The notes below the pieces were generated by a model, which saw nothing but the letters and a program-made list of their open reading frames with translations, searched no databases and was not told the origin of the DNA. Of a stretch of 64,000 bases of DNA, positions 51,381-59,789 are shown in pieces. Source of the DNA: JAWVFM01 sp963823245 (GTDB lineage: Bacteria > Actinomycetota > Thermoleophilia > Solirubrobacterales > 70-9); assembly GCA_963823245.1 (NCBI GenBank), contig CAWGKQ010000009.1:18378-82377 (forward strand). Direction: 5' to 3'. The position numbers and the translations under genes are program-made. Numbering within the stretch: position 1 is the stretch's first letter; every line of letters begins with the position of its first letter.

Positions 51381-51980
51381 ATGCCGATCGAGGAGGTCAT
51401 CCCCGGCGTTCACCATTGGACCCAGGTCCACCCGCGGATCAACTCGCGAGTGCACTCCCATTACGTCGCCGGGTCGGGGACGGTGATCGACCCGCTCGTC
51501 CCCGACGAGGGAATCGAGTGGTTCGACGACCGCGGCGTCAGGCGAGTCGTTCTCTCAAATCGCCACCACCTGCGCCATGCCGAGCGGTTCGCCGAGCGGT
51601 TCGAGTGCCCCATCCTCGCTTCCGAGCCGGGGCTCCACGAGTTCGAGAGCGGGCCGGACGTGCAGGGGTTCGCCTTCGGCGACCGGCTGGCCGACGACGT
51701 GGTCGGGCTCGAGATGGACGCGATCTGTCCCGATGACACGGCGCTCAGGATCGAGGCAGGGCCGGGTGCCCTGCTCATCGCCGACGCGATCATCAACCGC
51801 GGCGGCCTCGGGTTCGTCAGCGATTCGCTGATCGGCGACGACCACGAGGCCGTCAAGGCCCGGATCCGAGAGCGGGCGGCGGAGCTCGCCCGCGAGGAGT
51901 TCGAGGCGCTCCTGTTCGCGCACGGCGACCCGCTCCCCGAGGGCGGCCGCGCCGCCCTCCAGCGCTTCGCCGGCGCCTAG
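51381..51980 (+). CDS. MBL-fold-like protein with reduced metal motif
   Basis: 199 residues. The start EEVIPGVHHWTQVHPRINSR, then GTVIDPLVPDEGIEWF and VVLSNRHHLRHAERF follow the beta-lactamase-fold strand order, but the usual HxHxDH is reduced to a HHLRH segment. ALLIADAIIN corresponds to the later metal Asp region and LLFAHGDPLPEGG to the last His. A metallo-hydrolase or a non-catalytic relative are both possible. It lies 10 bp after the uracil-DNA glycosylase gene and is likely co-transcribed. Confidence 0.75.
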   Translation: MPIEEVIPGVHHWTQVHPRINSRVHSHYVAGSGTVIDPLVPDEGIEWFDDRGVRRVVLSNRHHLRHAERFAERFECPILASEPGLHEFESGPDVQGFAFGDRLADDVVGLEMDAICPDDTALRIEAGPGALLIADAIINRGGLGFVSDSLIGDDHEAVKARIRERAAELAREEFEALLFAHGDPLPEGGRAALQRFAGA

Positions 51981-52110
51981 AGGCCCGCCGGTACCCGCTC
52001 GGGCCGGGCGAGGCGGTCAGACCCGCGCCAGCGACCCGACTGCATGTGGCTGCTCGATCCGGTAGACGTAGTCGACCGCACGCCCGCGGACCGTAACCTA
52101 AGCCCTCAGG

Positions 52111-52640
52111 GTGTTCCCGCTCAACGTCCCCAACGTGCTGACGCTGCTGCGGATCGTGGCCGTGCCGGTGCTCGTGGTCGCGCTGCTCGGCGAGATCCCC
52201 GGCGGCGACGCGGTCGCCGCGGTGGTGTTCGCGCTCGCGGCGCTCACCGACGGGCTCGACGGCTACATCGCGCGCTCGCAGGGCAGGTGACGACGTTCGG
52301 CAAGCTCATGGACCCGCTCGCCGACAAGCTGCTGATCGTCGCGGCGCTGATCTCGCTCGTCTCGCTCGACCGGCTCGCGGCCTGGGTGGCGATGGTGATC
52401 ATCGCCCGCGAGATCGCGGTCACCGGGCTGCGGCGCTCGCCGCCGAGCGCGGGGTGGTGATCGAGGCGAGCTGGCTCGGGAAGGTGAAGACGGCCCTGCA
52501 GATCGCGGCGGTGCTCGCCCTGATCGCGGTCAACCCGTCGCCGGCCTGGGTGGACGTGCTCGTCTACGCCGCGGTGGCGGTGACGGTGATCTCGGGCGTC
52601 GACTACTTCTTCGGGCTGCGCATCGATGCTCGCCGAGCAG
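52111..52640 (+). CDS. pgsA: CDP-diacylglycerol-glycerol-3-phosphate 3-phosphatidyltransferase, frameshifted; end approximate
   Basis: Makes phosphatidylglycerol-phosphate at the membrane. GTG 52111 opens NVPNVLTLLRIVAVPVLVVA and LTDGLDGYIARSQG (the D-G-x2-A-R part of the CDP-alcohol motif). Near 52284 one base seems lost; the motif goes on in another frame as TTFGKLMDPLADKLL (the Gx3Dx3D part). Near 52430 a second loss is followed by VIEASWLGKVKTALQIAAV and DYFFGLR. Restoring one C (GGCCAGG) and one G (CGGGCGC) repairs both. No stop follows the natural end near 52620-52640, so a third error is probable there. TAACCT at 52094 is a possible -10 box. Confidence 0.8.
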
Positions 52641-53660
52641 GGCGCCTCGAGCCACTCGCGCTCGGTCGAGTGACGGCGCGAGTGCTCGCCGGTCTCGAGC
52701 TCGGCGAAGATCTCGGCGAGCAGGCCGGAGCGCTCGGCGACGACCGAGTGGCGGTGGATCGTCTCGAGGTTCTCCTGGCGGGCGAGGATGAAGCCGCCGC
52801 TCGCGAAGCTCGGGGTAGCGCTCGGCGACCCGGCGGACCATCTCGCGCACGCAGTCCTCGACGAAGCGCGGACGGCGGTGCGCCTTCTCGACGACCGAGA
52901 CCTCGTCGGAGCGCTTCATCAGCTCGTAGATCTCGGAGCTCATCGACTGCTCGACGATGTGGAGGAGGTCGCGGGCGTCGATCTCGACCTCGGTGCCCTC
53001 GGGGCGGCCGATGTGCAGCGAGCCGATCCCGCGCTGGTTGTGGGTGGCGACGGGCACGGCGTCGAAGACGCGCTCGATCTCGTCGTCGCTGAAGCCGTCG
53101 TCGACGAGGCGCTCGCGGGCGCGCCCGGCGACCAGCTCCTGGGCGCACGGGCAGGCGGTCATCCCCTGCGCCTCGACCCCGGTGAGGGTGCGGGTCCCGC
53201 GCTCGGAGGCGACCGCGGTGCCGAGCAGCGTGTAGATCTCCTGGGTCGGGATGCTCGAGGCGGGCGCGGGCACGGTCTCCGGGTAGCGGGCGGCGATCGT
53301 GACCTCGGCGCGCATGCCCGTCCTGGCGCTCGCGGACCGTGCTCGGCGATGTGGGCGGCGAGCTCCTCGGCGCGCAGCGTCTCGCCGAGGACGACCGCGT
53401 CGATCGCCTCGTTGACGACCTCCTCGAAGCGCGACATGTGGACGCCGGCCTGGCTGCGGGTTGAGGTCGACGAAGCACTCGAGCTCGGCGAAGTAGTGGT
53501 CGCCCGCGGCCTCGCGGCCGTTGCGCGACGCGCCGCCGCCCACGCGGATCACCTTCTCGACGCCGCGGACGCCGACGCGGGTCAGGCTGACCTCGGTCGC
53601 GGGCCGGCCGGCCTGGACGTCGGTGAGAGGCGGCGAGAGGACGTCGGTGGTGTCGCTCAC
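52603..53660 (-). CDS. folE2: GTP cyclohydrolase FolE2 (MptA-type), several frameshifts
   Basis: Converts GTP to 7,8-dihydroneopterin triphosphate for folate or related pterins. From GTG 53660: LTRVGVRGVEKVIRVGGG and FAELECFVDLNPQ; then a shift near 53452 to HMSRFEEVVNEAIDAVV; two shifts near 53342 and 53317 to AEVTIAARYPETVPAPA, GMTACPCAQELVA, VPVATHNQRGIGSLHIG, IVEQSMSSEIYELM and EKAHRRPRFVEDCVREMV; a shift near 52803 to FILARQENLETIHRHSVVAE. The active-site Cys and metal His are therefore all present across frames. Each change is explained by one extra base. The C-terminus meets pgsA convergently; its exact end is uncertain. Confidence 0.82.
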
Positions 53661-53757
53661 GGTCGCCTCGATTCGGTGGCGACACGGGTCGAGGATCTGG
53701 CTCCTCGACCAGGGCAAGGTTAGCGATGGGTCTCGCTCGTCCAGCCCGGGCAGTGCC

Positions 53758-53763
53758 TATACT
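53758..53763 (+). promoter_or_regulatory. -10 box of the primary sigma factor gene
   Basis: TATACT is one mismatch from TATAAT. It precedes a leader of about 30 nt with TAGGAGG (53783-53789) nine bases before GTG 53799, so this gene is not leaderless. Confidence 0.45.
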
Positions 53764-53798
53764 CGGCGGCCGCCCGAGGCGTTAGGAGGACGCAGGCG

Positions 53799-54977
53799 GT
53801 GGCAGAGAAGGAGGAGCACTTCTCGGGGAAGAGGCCGGCGGAGTCGAAGGCGCCGCCGAGCGCTGACGGCGACCTGGACGCCGGCGACGATGGGATCGCT
53901 CAGCGAGATCGACGAGCTTCGCGGCGCTCGTCGACCAGGGGCGCGAGCGCGGCTACCTGACCTTCGAGGAGATCGCCGCGACGCTCGAGGAGGTCGAGGT
54001 CACCAAGGAGCAGGTCAGCGACCTGCACGCCTACCTGATCGAGCACGGCGTCGACGTCATCGCCGAGGACGGCGCTCACCGCCTACAAGGAGGCGAAGGC
54101 GCGAGGCCGACGGCCAGCGAAGAAGCCCGAGCTCGACCTCACCGTCGAGCCGAGCCTCGACTCGCTGCGCCTCTACCTGCGCTCGATCGGGCGGGTGGAG
54201 CTGCTCACCGCCGAGCAGGAGGTCGAGCTCGCGAAGCGGATCGAGAAGGGCGACATGGCCGCCAAGCGGCACATGGTCGAGGCGAACCTGCGGCTCGTCG
54301 TCTCGATCGCGAAGGGCTACCTCGGGCGCGGGCTGAGCTTCCTCGACCTGATCCAGGAGGGGTCGCTCGGGCTCGATCCGGGCGGTGGAGAAGTTCGACT
54401 ACCGCCGCGGCTACAAGTTCTCCACCTACGCGACCTGGTGGATCCGCCAGGCGGTGACGAGGGCGATCGCCGACAAGGCGCGGACGATCCGGATCCCGGT
54501 GCACATGGTCGAGAAGCTCAACCGGGTCACCCACGTGGAGCGCCAGCTCGTCCAGCGCCTGGGCCGCGAGCCCGAGCCGGCCGAGATCGCGGCCGAGCTC
54601 GACTGCTCGGTGCGCGAGGTGCGCGACATCCTGCGGGTCGCGCAGATGCCGATCTCGCTCGAGAAGCCGGTCGGCGACGAGGACGAGTCGGAGCTCGGCG
54701 ACTTCGTCGCCGACGACGCCGGCGAGGAGCCGTTCGAGGCGGCGACCGAGCACCTGCAGCGCGAGGACATCCAGCGGGCGCTCGACGCGCTGCCCGAGCG
54801 CGAGCGCCAGGTGATCGAGCTGCGCTACGGCCTGCGCGGCCACGAGCCGCTGACGCTCGAGGAGGTCGGGCCGCGCGTTCGGCGTCACCCGCGAGCGCGA
54901 TCCGCCAGATCGAGAACAACACGCTGAAGAAGCTGAAGCAGCTGCCCGAGGCGCAGCGGCTGCGCGAGCTGGCCTGA
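53799..54977 (+). CDS. sigA: Primary sigma-70 factor (SigA/RpoD), several frameshifts
   Basis: About 390 residues when frames are joined. Region 1.1: QGRERGYLTFEEIAATLEEV and QVSDLHAYLIEHGVDVI. Region 1.2-2: DSLRLYLRSIGRVELLTAEQ, EANLRLVVSIAKGYLGRGLS, FLDLIQEG and FDYRRGYKFSTYATWWIRQA (core and -10 recognition). Region 3 from IADKARTIRIPVHMVEKLNR, region 4 from LPERERQVIELRYGL to VTRERIRQIENNTLKKLKQL. Frames change near 53893, 53915, 54070-54110, 54373, 54867 and 54898; most fit one extra base. Region 1.1 plus all core regions mark it as the housekeeping factor, so real inactivation is implausible. A good SD and -10 box precede it. Confidence 0.88.
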
Positions 54978-55004
54978 GCGACCTCCCTGGCGGGCGCCTT
55001 GTTC

Positions 55005-55021
55005 GCCCGCGCTTCGCGGGC
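55005..55021 (+). terminator. Hairpin after the sigma factor gene
   Basis: GCCCGCG, loop CTT, CGCGGGC; an alternative stem GCGGGCG/CGCCCGC overlaps its left side. No T-run. Confidence 0.4.
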
Positions 55022-55089
55022 TAGGTACGAAGGGCTTAGTCAGGCCAACGAAGGAGAGCGAGACGACGAGGAGTCGAGGCCCGTCACGC

Positions 55090-55326
55090 TCAGGAGGCCT
55101 CGGCCCACACCGGCAGGCCCGCCTTCTCGAGGATGATGCGGCCCGGACCGTCGGCTCGCGCCCGGACGCGGTCACCATCGCGGAGGCCGGCGGCGATCAG
55201 GGCCTCCTGCGGAAGCGTCACGCGACGCTTCTGATTAATGACGGCCTGGCCGCTCTTACCGAGCCGTCGCTCGTGCTTGCTGGGCTTGAAGCGGGGCGGC
55301 TGAACGGCCGGGCGGGCCTCGGAGAA
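55090..55326 (-). pseudogene. SpoVT/AbrB-like DNA-binding domain without a start codon
   Basis: From the end of tRNA-Tyr the minus strand is open for 78 codons to TGA 55090-55092. The middle (AVINQKRRVTLPQEALIAAG, then LRDGDRVRARADGPGRIILE) is a good AbrB/MazE swapped-hairpin domain, as in antitoxins and transition-state regulators. No ATG, GTG or TTG is available in frame after the tRNA. Either it uses a non-standard start such as ATT at the AVINQ segment, or the 5' end was lost at the tRNA, a common integration site. No toxin gene is next to it. Confidence 0.45.
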
Positions 55327-55327
55327 G

Positions 55328-55411
55328 TGGGGGAGGTGAGAATCGAACTCACTCAGCGCAGTGGCACCGATTTTACAGACCGGCCCGGCTCTCCTACTCC
55401 GGCGCTCCCCC
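55328..55411 (-). tRNA. tRNA-Tyr (anticodon GTA)
   Basis: 84 nt, class II with a 14-nt variable arm. Acceptor GGGGGAG pairs with CTCCCCC; D stem CCGG/CCGG; anticodon stem CCGGT/ATCGG with loop CTGTAAA (anticodon GTA); T arm GTGAG-TTCGATT-CTCAC; discriminator A. CCA is not encoded. The variable arm is shorter and less paired than usual for tRNA-Tyr. Confidence 0.93.
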
Positions 55412-55427
55412 GGAGCGGCGGCGCCTG

Positions 55428-55433
55428 ATTCTA
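55428..55433 (-). promoter_or_regulatory. -10 box of tRNA-Tyr
   Basis: TAGAAT on the minus strand, 16 nt before the tRNA 5' end. Its first three bases are the stop codon of the endonuclease gene. Confidence 0.45.
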
Positions 55434-55849
55434 GCCTTGGGGCGCGGAGTCTCCGCCCGGCTCGATCTCGAACTCAGCGTATTTCGGACCGCCCAGTGTG
55501 AGGCCTGATCGGCACTCCAGGACGGCTGTCGGAAGGAACCATCGGCGCCCATCGGCCACGTGGACGAAGAGGAAGTCGCAACGTCCAGGCTCGAAGTGCT
55601 TGGTCAAGCCGCTCCAACTTTGATTCCCGCCGCGGGTGGCGATCATTACCTTCCACCGACCGCCATTCGCATCCTGCGTGGAGGTCTTCACCTCGACTGA
55701 AGACAGGTTCCCCCGAGCTCCGCGACGAGGTCGATATCGGGGCTGTGAAAGACGGGCTTGAAGACGCTCGCTCCCTTCTCGGTCAACCACGTCATTGCTG
55801 ACAGCTCGCCGAGATCTCCCTGCTGCCGTGGTTTCAACCTCTCCTCCAT
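55431..55849 (-). CDS. PD-(D/E)XK endonuclease (group I intron-endonuclease-like), one frameshift
   Basis: About 139 residues from ATG 55849. QQGDLGELSAMTWLTEKGAS, FKPVFHSPDIDLVAELGG, then after a break near 55712 SSVEVKTSTQDANGG: the order Glu, Asp, Glu-x-Lys is the PD-(D/E)XK core, in the style of the I-Ssp6803I-like family (PF11645-type). The C-terminal half (CDFLFVHVADGRRWFLPTAV) is the usual fold completion. One G missing from a G-run restores the frame. Base composition is a little lower in GC than neighbours, suggesting transfer. It reads toward tRNA-Tyr, 19 bp away. I-Ssp6803I itself sits in a tRNA intron; no intron is seen here. Confidence 0.7.
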
Positions 55850-56012
55850 ACCGAACGTATGTTTGTAGATGCTCCGGACGGAACGGCATGCTCGCCGCGG
55901 AGCTCGCAACCGACGAGGGCGAAGGCCACCTGCCGCGGCGGACCGTCGCTGATCCGCCGCTACGACGGACTACGGCGTCGGCCTTCGCGACCACCTGCTA
56001 GCGGTCAGGTCC

Positions 56013-56030
56013 CGCGGCTGACGAGCCGCG
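56013..56030 (-). terminator. Hairpin after the Lrp gene
   Basis: CGCGGC, loop of six, GCCGCG, 7 bp past the Lrp stop; short flanking GTCC/GGAC can extend it. The remaining 187-bp stretch 55850-56036 shows no gene; CATAC-CGAAC-GTATG at 55847-55861 overlaps the endonuclease start. Confidence 0.4.
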
Positions 56031-56036
56031 ACAGGA

Positions 56037-56489
56037 CTACCTGCGAGCGCGTCCGCACCAGAGCCCGTTCCGCTGCAGGTCGATGATCAGCCGCTCGAGG
56101 TCGGCGTTGTCCGACGTCCGGACCCGGGCGATCGCGTCGGCCTCGCCCGTGACGCTCCACGCCTCCACCACCTCGGGATGCTCGCGAAGGATCCGCGCGA
56201 CCTCGCCGAGCGTGGTGCCGGGCTTGTAGAAGAGCTCGACCAGCGCCTCCGTGTTCCAGCCGAGCGCCCCGTGGTCGACGAGCGCGGTGAATCCCTCGAG
56301 CGCCCCCGACGCGAGGAGCCGGTCGATCCGGCGCTTGACCGAGGGCGCGGAGAGGCTGACCCGCCCGGCGATGTCGTCGTAGGTTCGTCGACCGTCCTCC
56401 TGTAGGAGCGAAAGAATCTTGCGATCAATGGCGTCGATACGACTGATTATTGCGCGAGATCGGCTGGAACAGGCATTGACGCCCGCCAT
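56037..56489 (-). CDS. Lrp/AsnC-family transcriptional regulator
   Basis: 150 residues from ATG 56489 with GAGGGGGC 5 nt upstream. DAIDRKILSLLQEDGRRTYD and LSAPSVKRRIDRLLASGAL make the N-terminal winged helix; the RAM effector domain has VEAWSVTGEADAIARVRTSD and the final DLERLIIDLQ helix. Such proteins sense amino acids or other small ligands as octamers. It is divergent from the large two-domain gene, 50 bp away, which is its most likely target. The longer open frame to 57161 is shadow. Confidence 0.88.
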   Translation of the reverse strand: MAGVNACSSRSRAIISRIDAIDRKILSLLQEDGRRTYDDIAGRVSLSAPSVKRRIDRLLASGALEGFTALVDHGALGWNTEALVELFYKPGTTLGEVARILREHPEVVEAWSVTGEADAIARVRTSDNADLERLIIDLQRNGLWCGRARR

Positions 56490-56539
56490 AGCCCCCTCTA
56501 ACGTGTCAATTGCGAACGCGAGGAAGGAAGGAGGCTCCT

Positions 56540-58661
56540 GTGCCAGCACACCGCAAGGTCGCCCGCGTCCTCTTCGACGAGGCGCACTCCGAGGCGTGGA
56601 CGATCCGCCCCGAGGTCGCGCGCGCGGTCCAGCCCGCCCATCCCGCCGACTCCTCTTACGCCGAGGCCGCGTCGACGCTTGCGGACCGTGAGTTCGACGT
56701 CGAGGTCGAACGCCGACGGCAAGCTCACCCCGGACCTCCTCGCCGGCGTCGACGTGCTGGTGATCGCCCACCCATCCGAGTCCGAGTGGGAGGCCACTGT
56801 CGGACAGGGACCGCCCCTCCTCGACGCAAGCGAGATCAACGCCGTGGACGCGTTCGTTCAGGGCGGGGGCGGGCTCATCGCGCTGGGCGAGACCGAGCAG
56901 CGCAAGTACGGGAACAACCTCAACGATCTCCTCGCCCGCTTCGGGGTCGAGGTCACAAACGCCACGGTCCAGGACTACGAGCACCATCGCGAGGCGCCCT
57001 CCTGGGTGATCCCCGAGCTCGTCCGCGACCACGACGGGCCCGGCGCAACGGCCGGGCGGCCGAGCCGCGGCGACCTCCTCGCCCGCGTCGACGAGGTCTG
57101 CTTCTACCGCGCCGGGACCCTCGCCCTCACCAACGGCGCGCGGCCGATCGCCCGCACGCACGACACGGCGTCGCCTCCGGACGCGCCGCTCGCCGCGATC
57201 ACGACGATGGGCGACGGCCGCGTCGCGGTCCTCTCCGACTCAGACCTCTTCGGCGACGGCTGCATCGACGACCTCTCCAACCGCGAGCTCTGGCTCAACC
57301 TCGTCTACTGGGCGGCCGAGCCGGCGTTCCGCGCCGACGAGGCGCGCATCGCCTCGGCCGCAGCCGACGATCCCCTCTGGATCGACCTCCGCGATGCCGT
57401 CGCCGAGCTCCGCCTCACGCAGGAGCCCGACGGCTCCGTGGACACCGCCAAGCACGAGCCCGCCCGCCTCCGCGCCCTCGTCGAGCGAATCTCCGACACC
57501 GGGCAGGCCCTGAAGCGCCACTTCCCGCATCAGGACGAATACATCGACGCCCTGGTGTCGGACCTCGGCGCCTGGACCGCGGCGGGGTTCGGCAAGCCCG
57601 ACTTCGCAAGCTCGCTCGAGGCCTTCCGTCCCGAGCGCGAGCGGCGCGACGGAATCGAGCACCTGGTCGTGTTTCCCATGTACAAGCAGAACGCCTCGCG
57701 CGACGTCTGCTTCGAGGCTCTCATCGTGAGGGTTCCGTGGCCGGACTGGGTCGCCGAGCTCGAGGCGCGCCGCTACGACAACGCCAAGTTCCTCCCGGTC
57801 ACACTCGTCGACTACACGGCCGGCTACGACTCCGAGTGCGCGGTCCTCTTCCCCGAGACCGTCTCGACGGCCGAGCGGCCGAGCGAATACCACTTCGGCG
57901 CGATCTTCTGCGACCGCGAGTCGGAGCGGTTCCGCCGCGTCTGCGGCAGGGCCGCCGACGTGCTCCACCTCAATCTCCCGCCTGACGCCGCGTGCCTGCT
58001 CGATTCGCCCGACCTCTCCCGGGACGCCTACGTCCTCTGGGACCTCGTCCACGACCGCACGCATATGCACGGCGACCTCCCCTTCGACCCGTTCATGATC
58101 CGCCAGCGAAGCCCCTACTGGATGTACTCGCTCGAGGAGCTCCGCTGCGACCTGACGGCCTTCGGCGAGGCGGCGAAGCTCGAGCGAGAGGGCTTCACGT
58201 TCGCCCGCCACGTTCAGTACGCGATCGTCTTCGACCGCCTCTTCCGGTTCCCGATCACTGGCTCGCGCGTTCGCAACTACGACGGCCTCGGCGGTCAGCT
58301 CCTGTTCGCCTTCCTCCACAAGGAGGGCTACCTGCACTGGACCGACAACGAGCTCCGCATCGACTGGGACCGCCTCGCCGACGGCGTCGGCGCACTGCGC
58401 GAGCGGGTCCACGGCCTCTATCACTCCGGCATCGACCGCTCGAAGCTCGCCCAGTGGATCGCCGCGCATGACCTCGTCGCGGAGTACGTGGCGCCGGCTG
58501 AGGGATCGCGGTGGGCGGCCGCCACCCGCGACCTGCCCGAAGTCGACGAGCCGAAGGAGCTCGTCGACCTCGTGAAGGACGACGAATTCCCCCTCAGCCT
58601 CTTCTATGCGCAGCTCAAGCCGAAGCTCGAGGACGTGCTGACGCGCTCATCTTCGACGTAG
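56540..58661 (+). CDS. Two-domain protein: GATase-like N-terminus plus DUF6421-like C-terminus, one frameshift
   Basis: About 706 residues from GTG 56540, with AAGGAGG upstream. One extra G near 56708 breaks the frame after FDVEV; it resumes NADGKLTPDLLAGVDVLVIA. Residues 1-230 look like a glutamine-amidotransferase/DUF4350-type Rossmann domain (LVIAHPSESEW, GGGGLIALGETEQRKYGNNL, VAVLSDSDLFGD) without an evident catalytic Cys. The rest resembles the streptomycete DUF6421 family: VVFPMYKQNASRDVCFE, WDLVHDRTHMHGDLPFDPFM (HxxxHxH, possible metal site), EELRCDLTAFGEAAK and NYDGLGGQLLFAFLHKEG. The Lrp gene is divergent. The function is unknown; a metalloenzyme is a guess. Confidence 0.75.
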
Positions 58662-58695
58662 GAAGCCGCTCACGGCACGGAGCGGTGCTACGCTC

Positions 58696-58850
58696 GTCGT
58701 CGAAGGGACGGGCCGAAAAGCCTGTGTGCGAGTCGGCCCGTTCGAATGCAGCGCTAAGGGAAAGGCCAGGCCGTCCATGCGGCCGGACAAGTCCCGAAGA
58801 CTTGAAGCAGTGGGCAGGAAGCCCGCCTCCGCGGATGGTCGGCGCACATC
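58696..58850 (+). other. Possible structured RNA in the 205-bp gap
   Basis: Four stems in a row: ACGGGCCGA with TCGGCCCGT (9 bp, 58704-58740 region), GGCC/GGCC around 58763-58785, AAGTC-CCGAA-GACTT near 58789-58803, and GGGC-AGGAA-GCCC near 58811-58823. They precede the small gene at 58867. I do not recognise a riboswitch class. An alternative is an N-terminal extension of that gene to 58726. Confidence 0.3.
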
Positions 58851-58866
58851 TCGCCGGGCGAGGGAC

Positions 58867-59118
58867 GTGAACGTCGGCGAGCGACACGACCAGGCTGTCG
58901 CGCAGAGCTGTCGTTTCGCGCAGGAAGCCGCGGAAGGTGGCGACTTCGAGGAGGCGCTTGCCTGGCTGCTGGCGGTCGAGGCGGCCGACGGCCCCCTGTC
59001 GGCCGAGTGGGCCGGCAAGCGCACCACGTGGGCGCGGCAGAGCGGCGCCCCGAACGGCAACGGGGCACCCACTTCCCCTCACGAGGCGCGCGCCACGAGG
59101 GCGAGTGGCCGGCCGTGA
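58867..59118 (+). CDS. Small protein of unknown function (83 aa)
   Basis: From GTG 58867 the N-terminal half is a compact helical unit: QAVAQSCRFAQEAAEGGDFE and EALAWLLAVEAADGPLSAEW, then a disordered Gly/Pro/Arg tail. The helical pair resembles a single TPR-like hairpin. Its stop overlaps the start of the DUF2294 gene (GTGA), so the two are coupled. A longer in-frame start at 58726 would cross the predicted RNA stems and looks non-coding. Confidence 0.55.
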   Translation: MNVGERHDQAVAQSCRFAQEAAEGGDFEEALAWLLAVEAADGPLSAEWAGKRTTWARQSGAPNGNGAPTSPHEARATRASGRP

Positions 59119-59477
59119 CCCGCGAAGGCCTCCCGCGTGACGGCGAGCTCGCGCTTGCGCTCTCGAACGCGATCGTCCGAAGGCTCGCCAGCACCACGGG
59201 CCGGGGCCCGACGAAGGCGAAGACGACGCTCGGCGACAACGCCGTGTTCGTGGTGCTCCAGGACACCCTCACGCGCGGGGAGCGCAACCTGGTCGCTGCG
59301 GGCGAGGCCGCTGCCGTGCTCGACCTCCGACGACTCTGGCAAGCGATCATGCGAAGCGACTGCACCGACGACGTCGAGGAGCTCACCGGGCGCAAGGTCG
59401 TCGGCTTCATGAGCGACAACCACATCGACCCGGACATCGCGGTCGAGGTCTTCATCCTGGCTCCCAGTCGGAGGTGA
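59115..59477 (+). CDS. DUF2294/MpsC-like protein
   Basis: 120 residues from GTG 59115. SNAIVRRLASTTGRGPTKAK, then VFVVLQDTLTRGERNLVAAG, then LTGRKVVGFMSDNHIDPDIA match the DUF2294 (PF10057) pattern, including the RGP and FMSDNH motifs. In Staphylococcus the relative MpsC belongs to a membrane-potential/bicarbonate system, but no MpsA/B-like gene is nearby, so the link is weak. It is translationally coupled to the small gene upstream. Cytoplasmic, no signal sequence. Confidence 0.75.
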   Translation: MTREGLPRDGELALALSNAIVRRLASTTGRGPTKAKTTLGDNAVFVVLQDTLTRGERNLVAAGEAAAVLDLRRLWQAIMRSDCTDDVEELTGRKVVGFMSDNHIDPDIAVEVFILAPSRR

Positions 59478-59519
59478 CCGGGAGGGCGATCCGGTCGCCG
59501 GTGTCATCGAGCCGGTCGG

Positions 59520-59723
59520 ATGAGCCCCTTGAAGGTTGAGGTCGAGCGGATGCTCTCCGAGCGGCGTCCCTTCGACGCCATCGAGGATCGCATCGATCGG
59601 ATGCCCTGCACGGATGACGTGAAGTCGGCGCTCTGGCTGTTCGCCTGGAATCGCCAGGCGCCCGCGGTGCGCGACCGGACGATCGACGACGCCCTCACCC
59701 TTGCCGCCCGTCCCCGGGGCTAG
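59520..59723 (+). CDS. Small protein of unknown function (67 aa)
   Basis: ATG 59520 gives PLKVEVERMLSERRPFDAIE and DRIDRMPCTDDVKSALWLFA, a helical, charged protein without a membrane segment. Codon use (GC-rich third positions) supports coding. It follows the DUF2294 gene by 42 bp and may share its transcript. The DRIDRMP...VKSALWLFAW pattern looks conserved in style but I cannot name a family. Confidence 0.55.
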   Translation: MSPLKVEVERMLSERRPFDAIEDRIDRMPCTDDVKSALWLFAWNRQAPAVRDRTIDDALTLAARPRG

Positions 59724-59776
59724 GGCGCCCCGCCGAAACGGACCCGGCCCTTCGCGCACTCGGGTGCCCGACCAGG

Positions 59777-59782
59777 TAGCTT
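59777..59782 (+). promoter_or_regulatory. -10 box of the SDR gene (leaderless)
   Basis: TAGCTT, then 7 nt (CAGCTCC), then GTG 59790. Confidence 0.4.
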
Positions 59783-59789
59783 CAGCTCC

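Noticed and set aside
52454..53092. Continuation of the pgsA frame to 53092
   Set aside because: Beyond about 52640 it is antisense to folE2; the extension results from a lost stop.
54009..54196. Separate gene at the sigma factor N-terminus
   Set aside because: Frame pieces join to region 1.1 and 1.2 of one sigma-70 protein.
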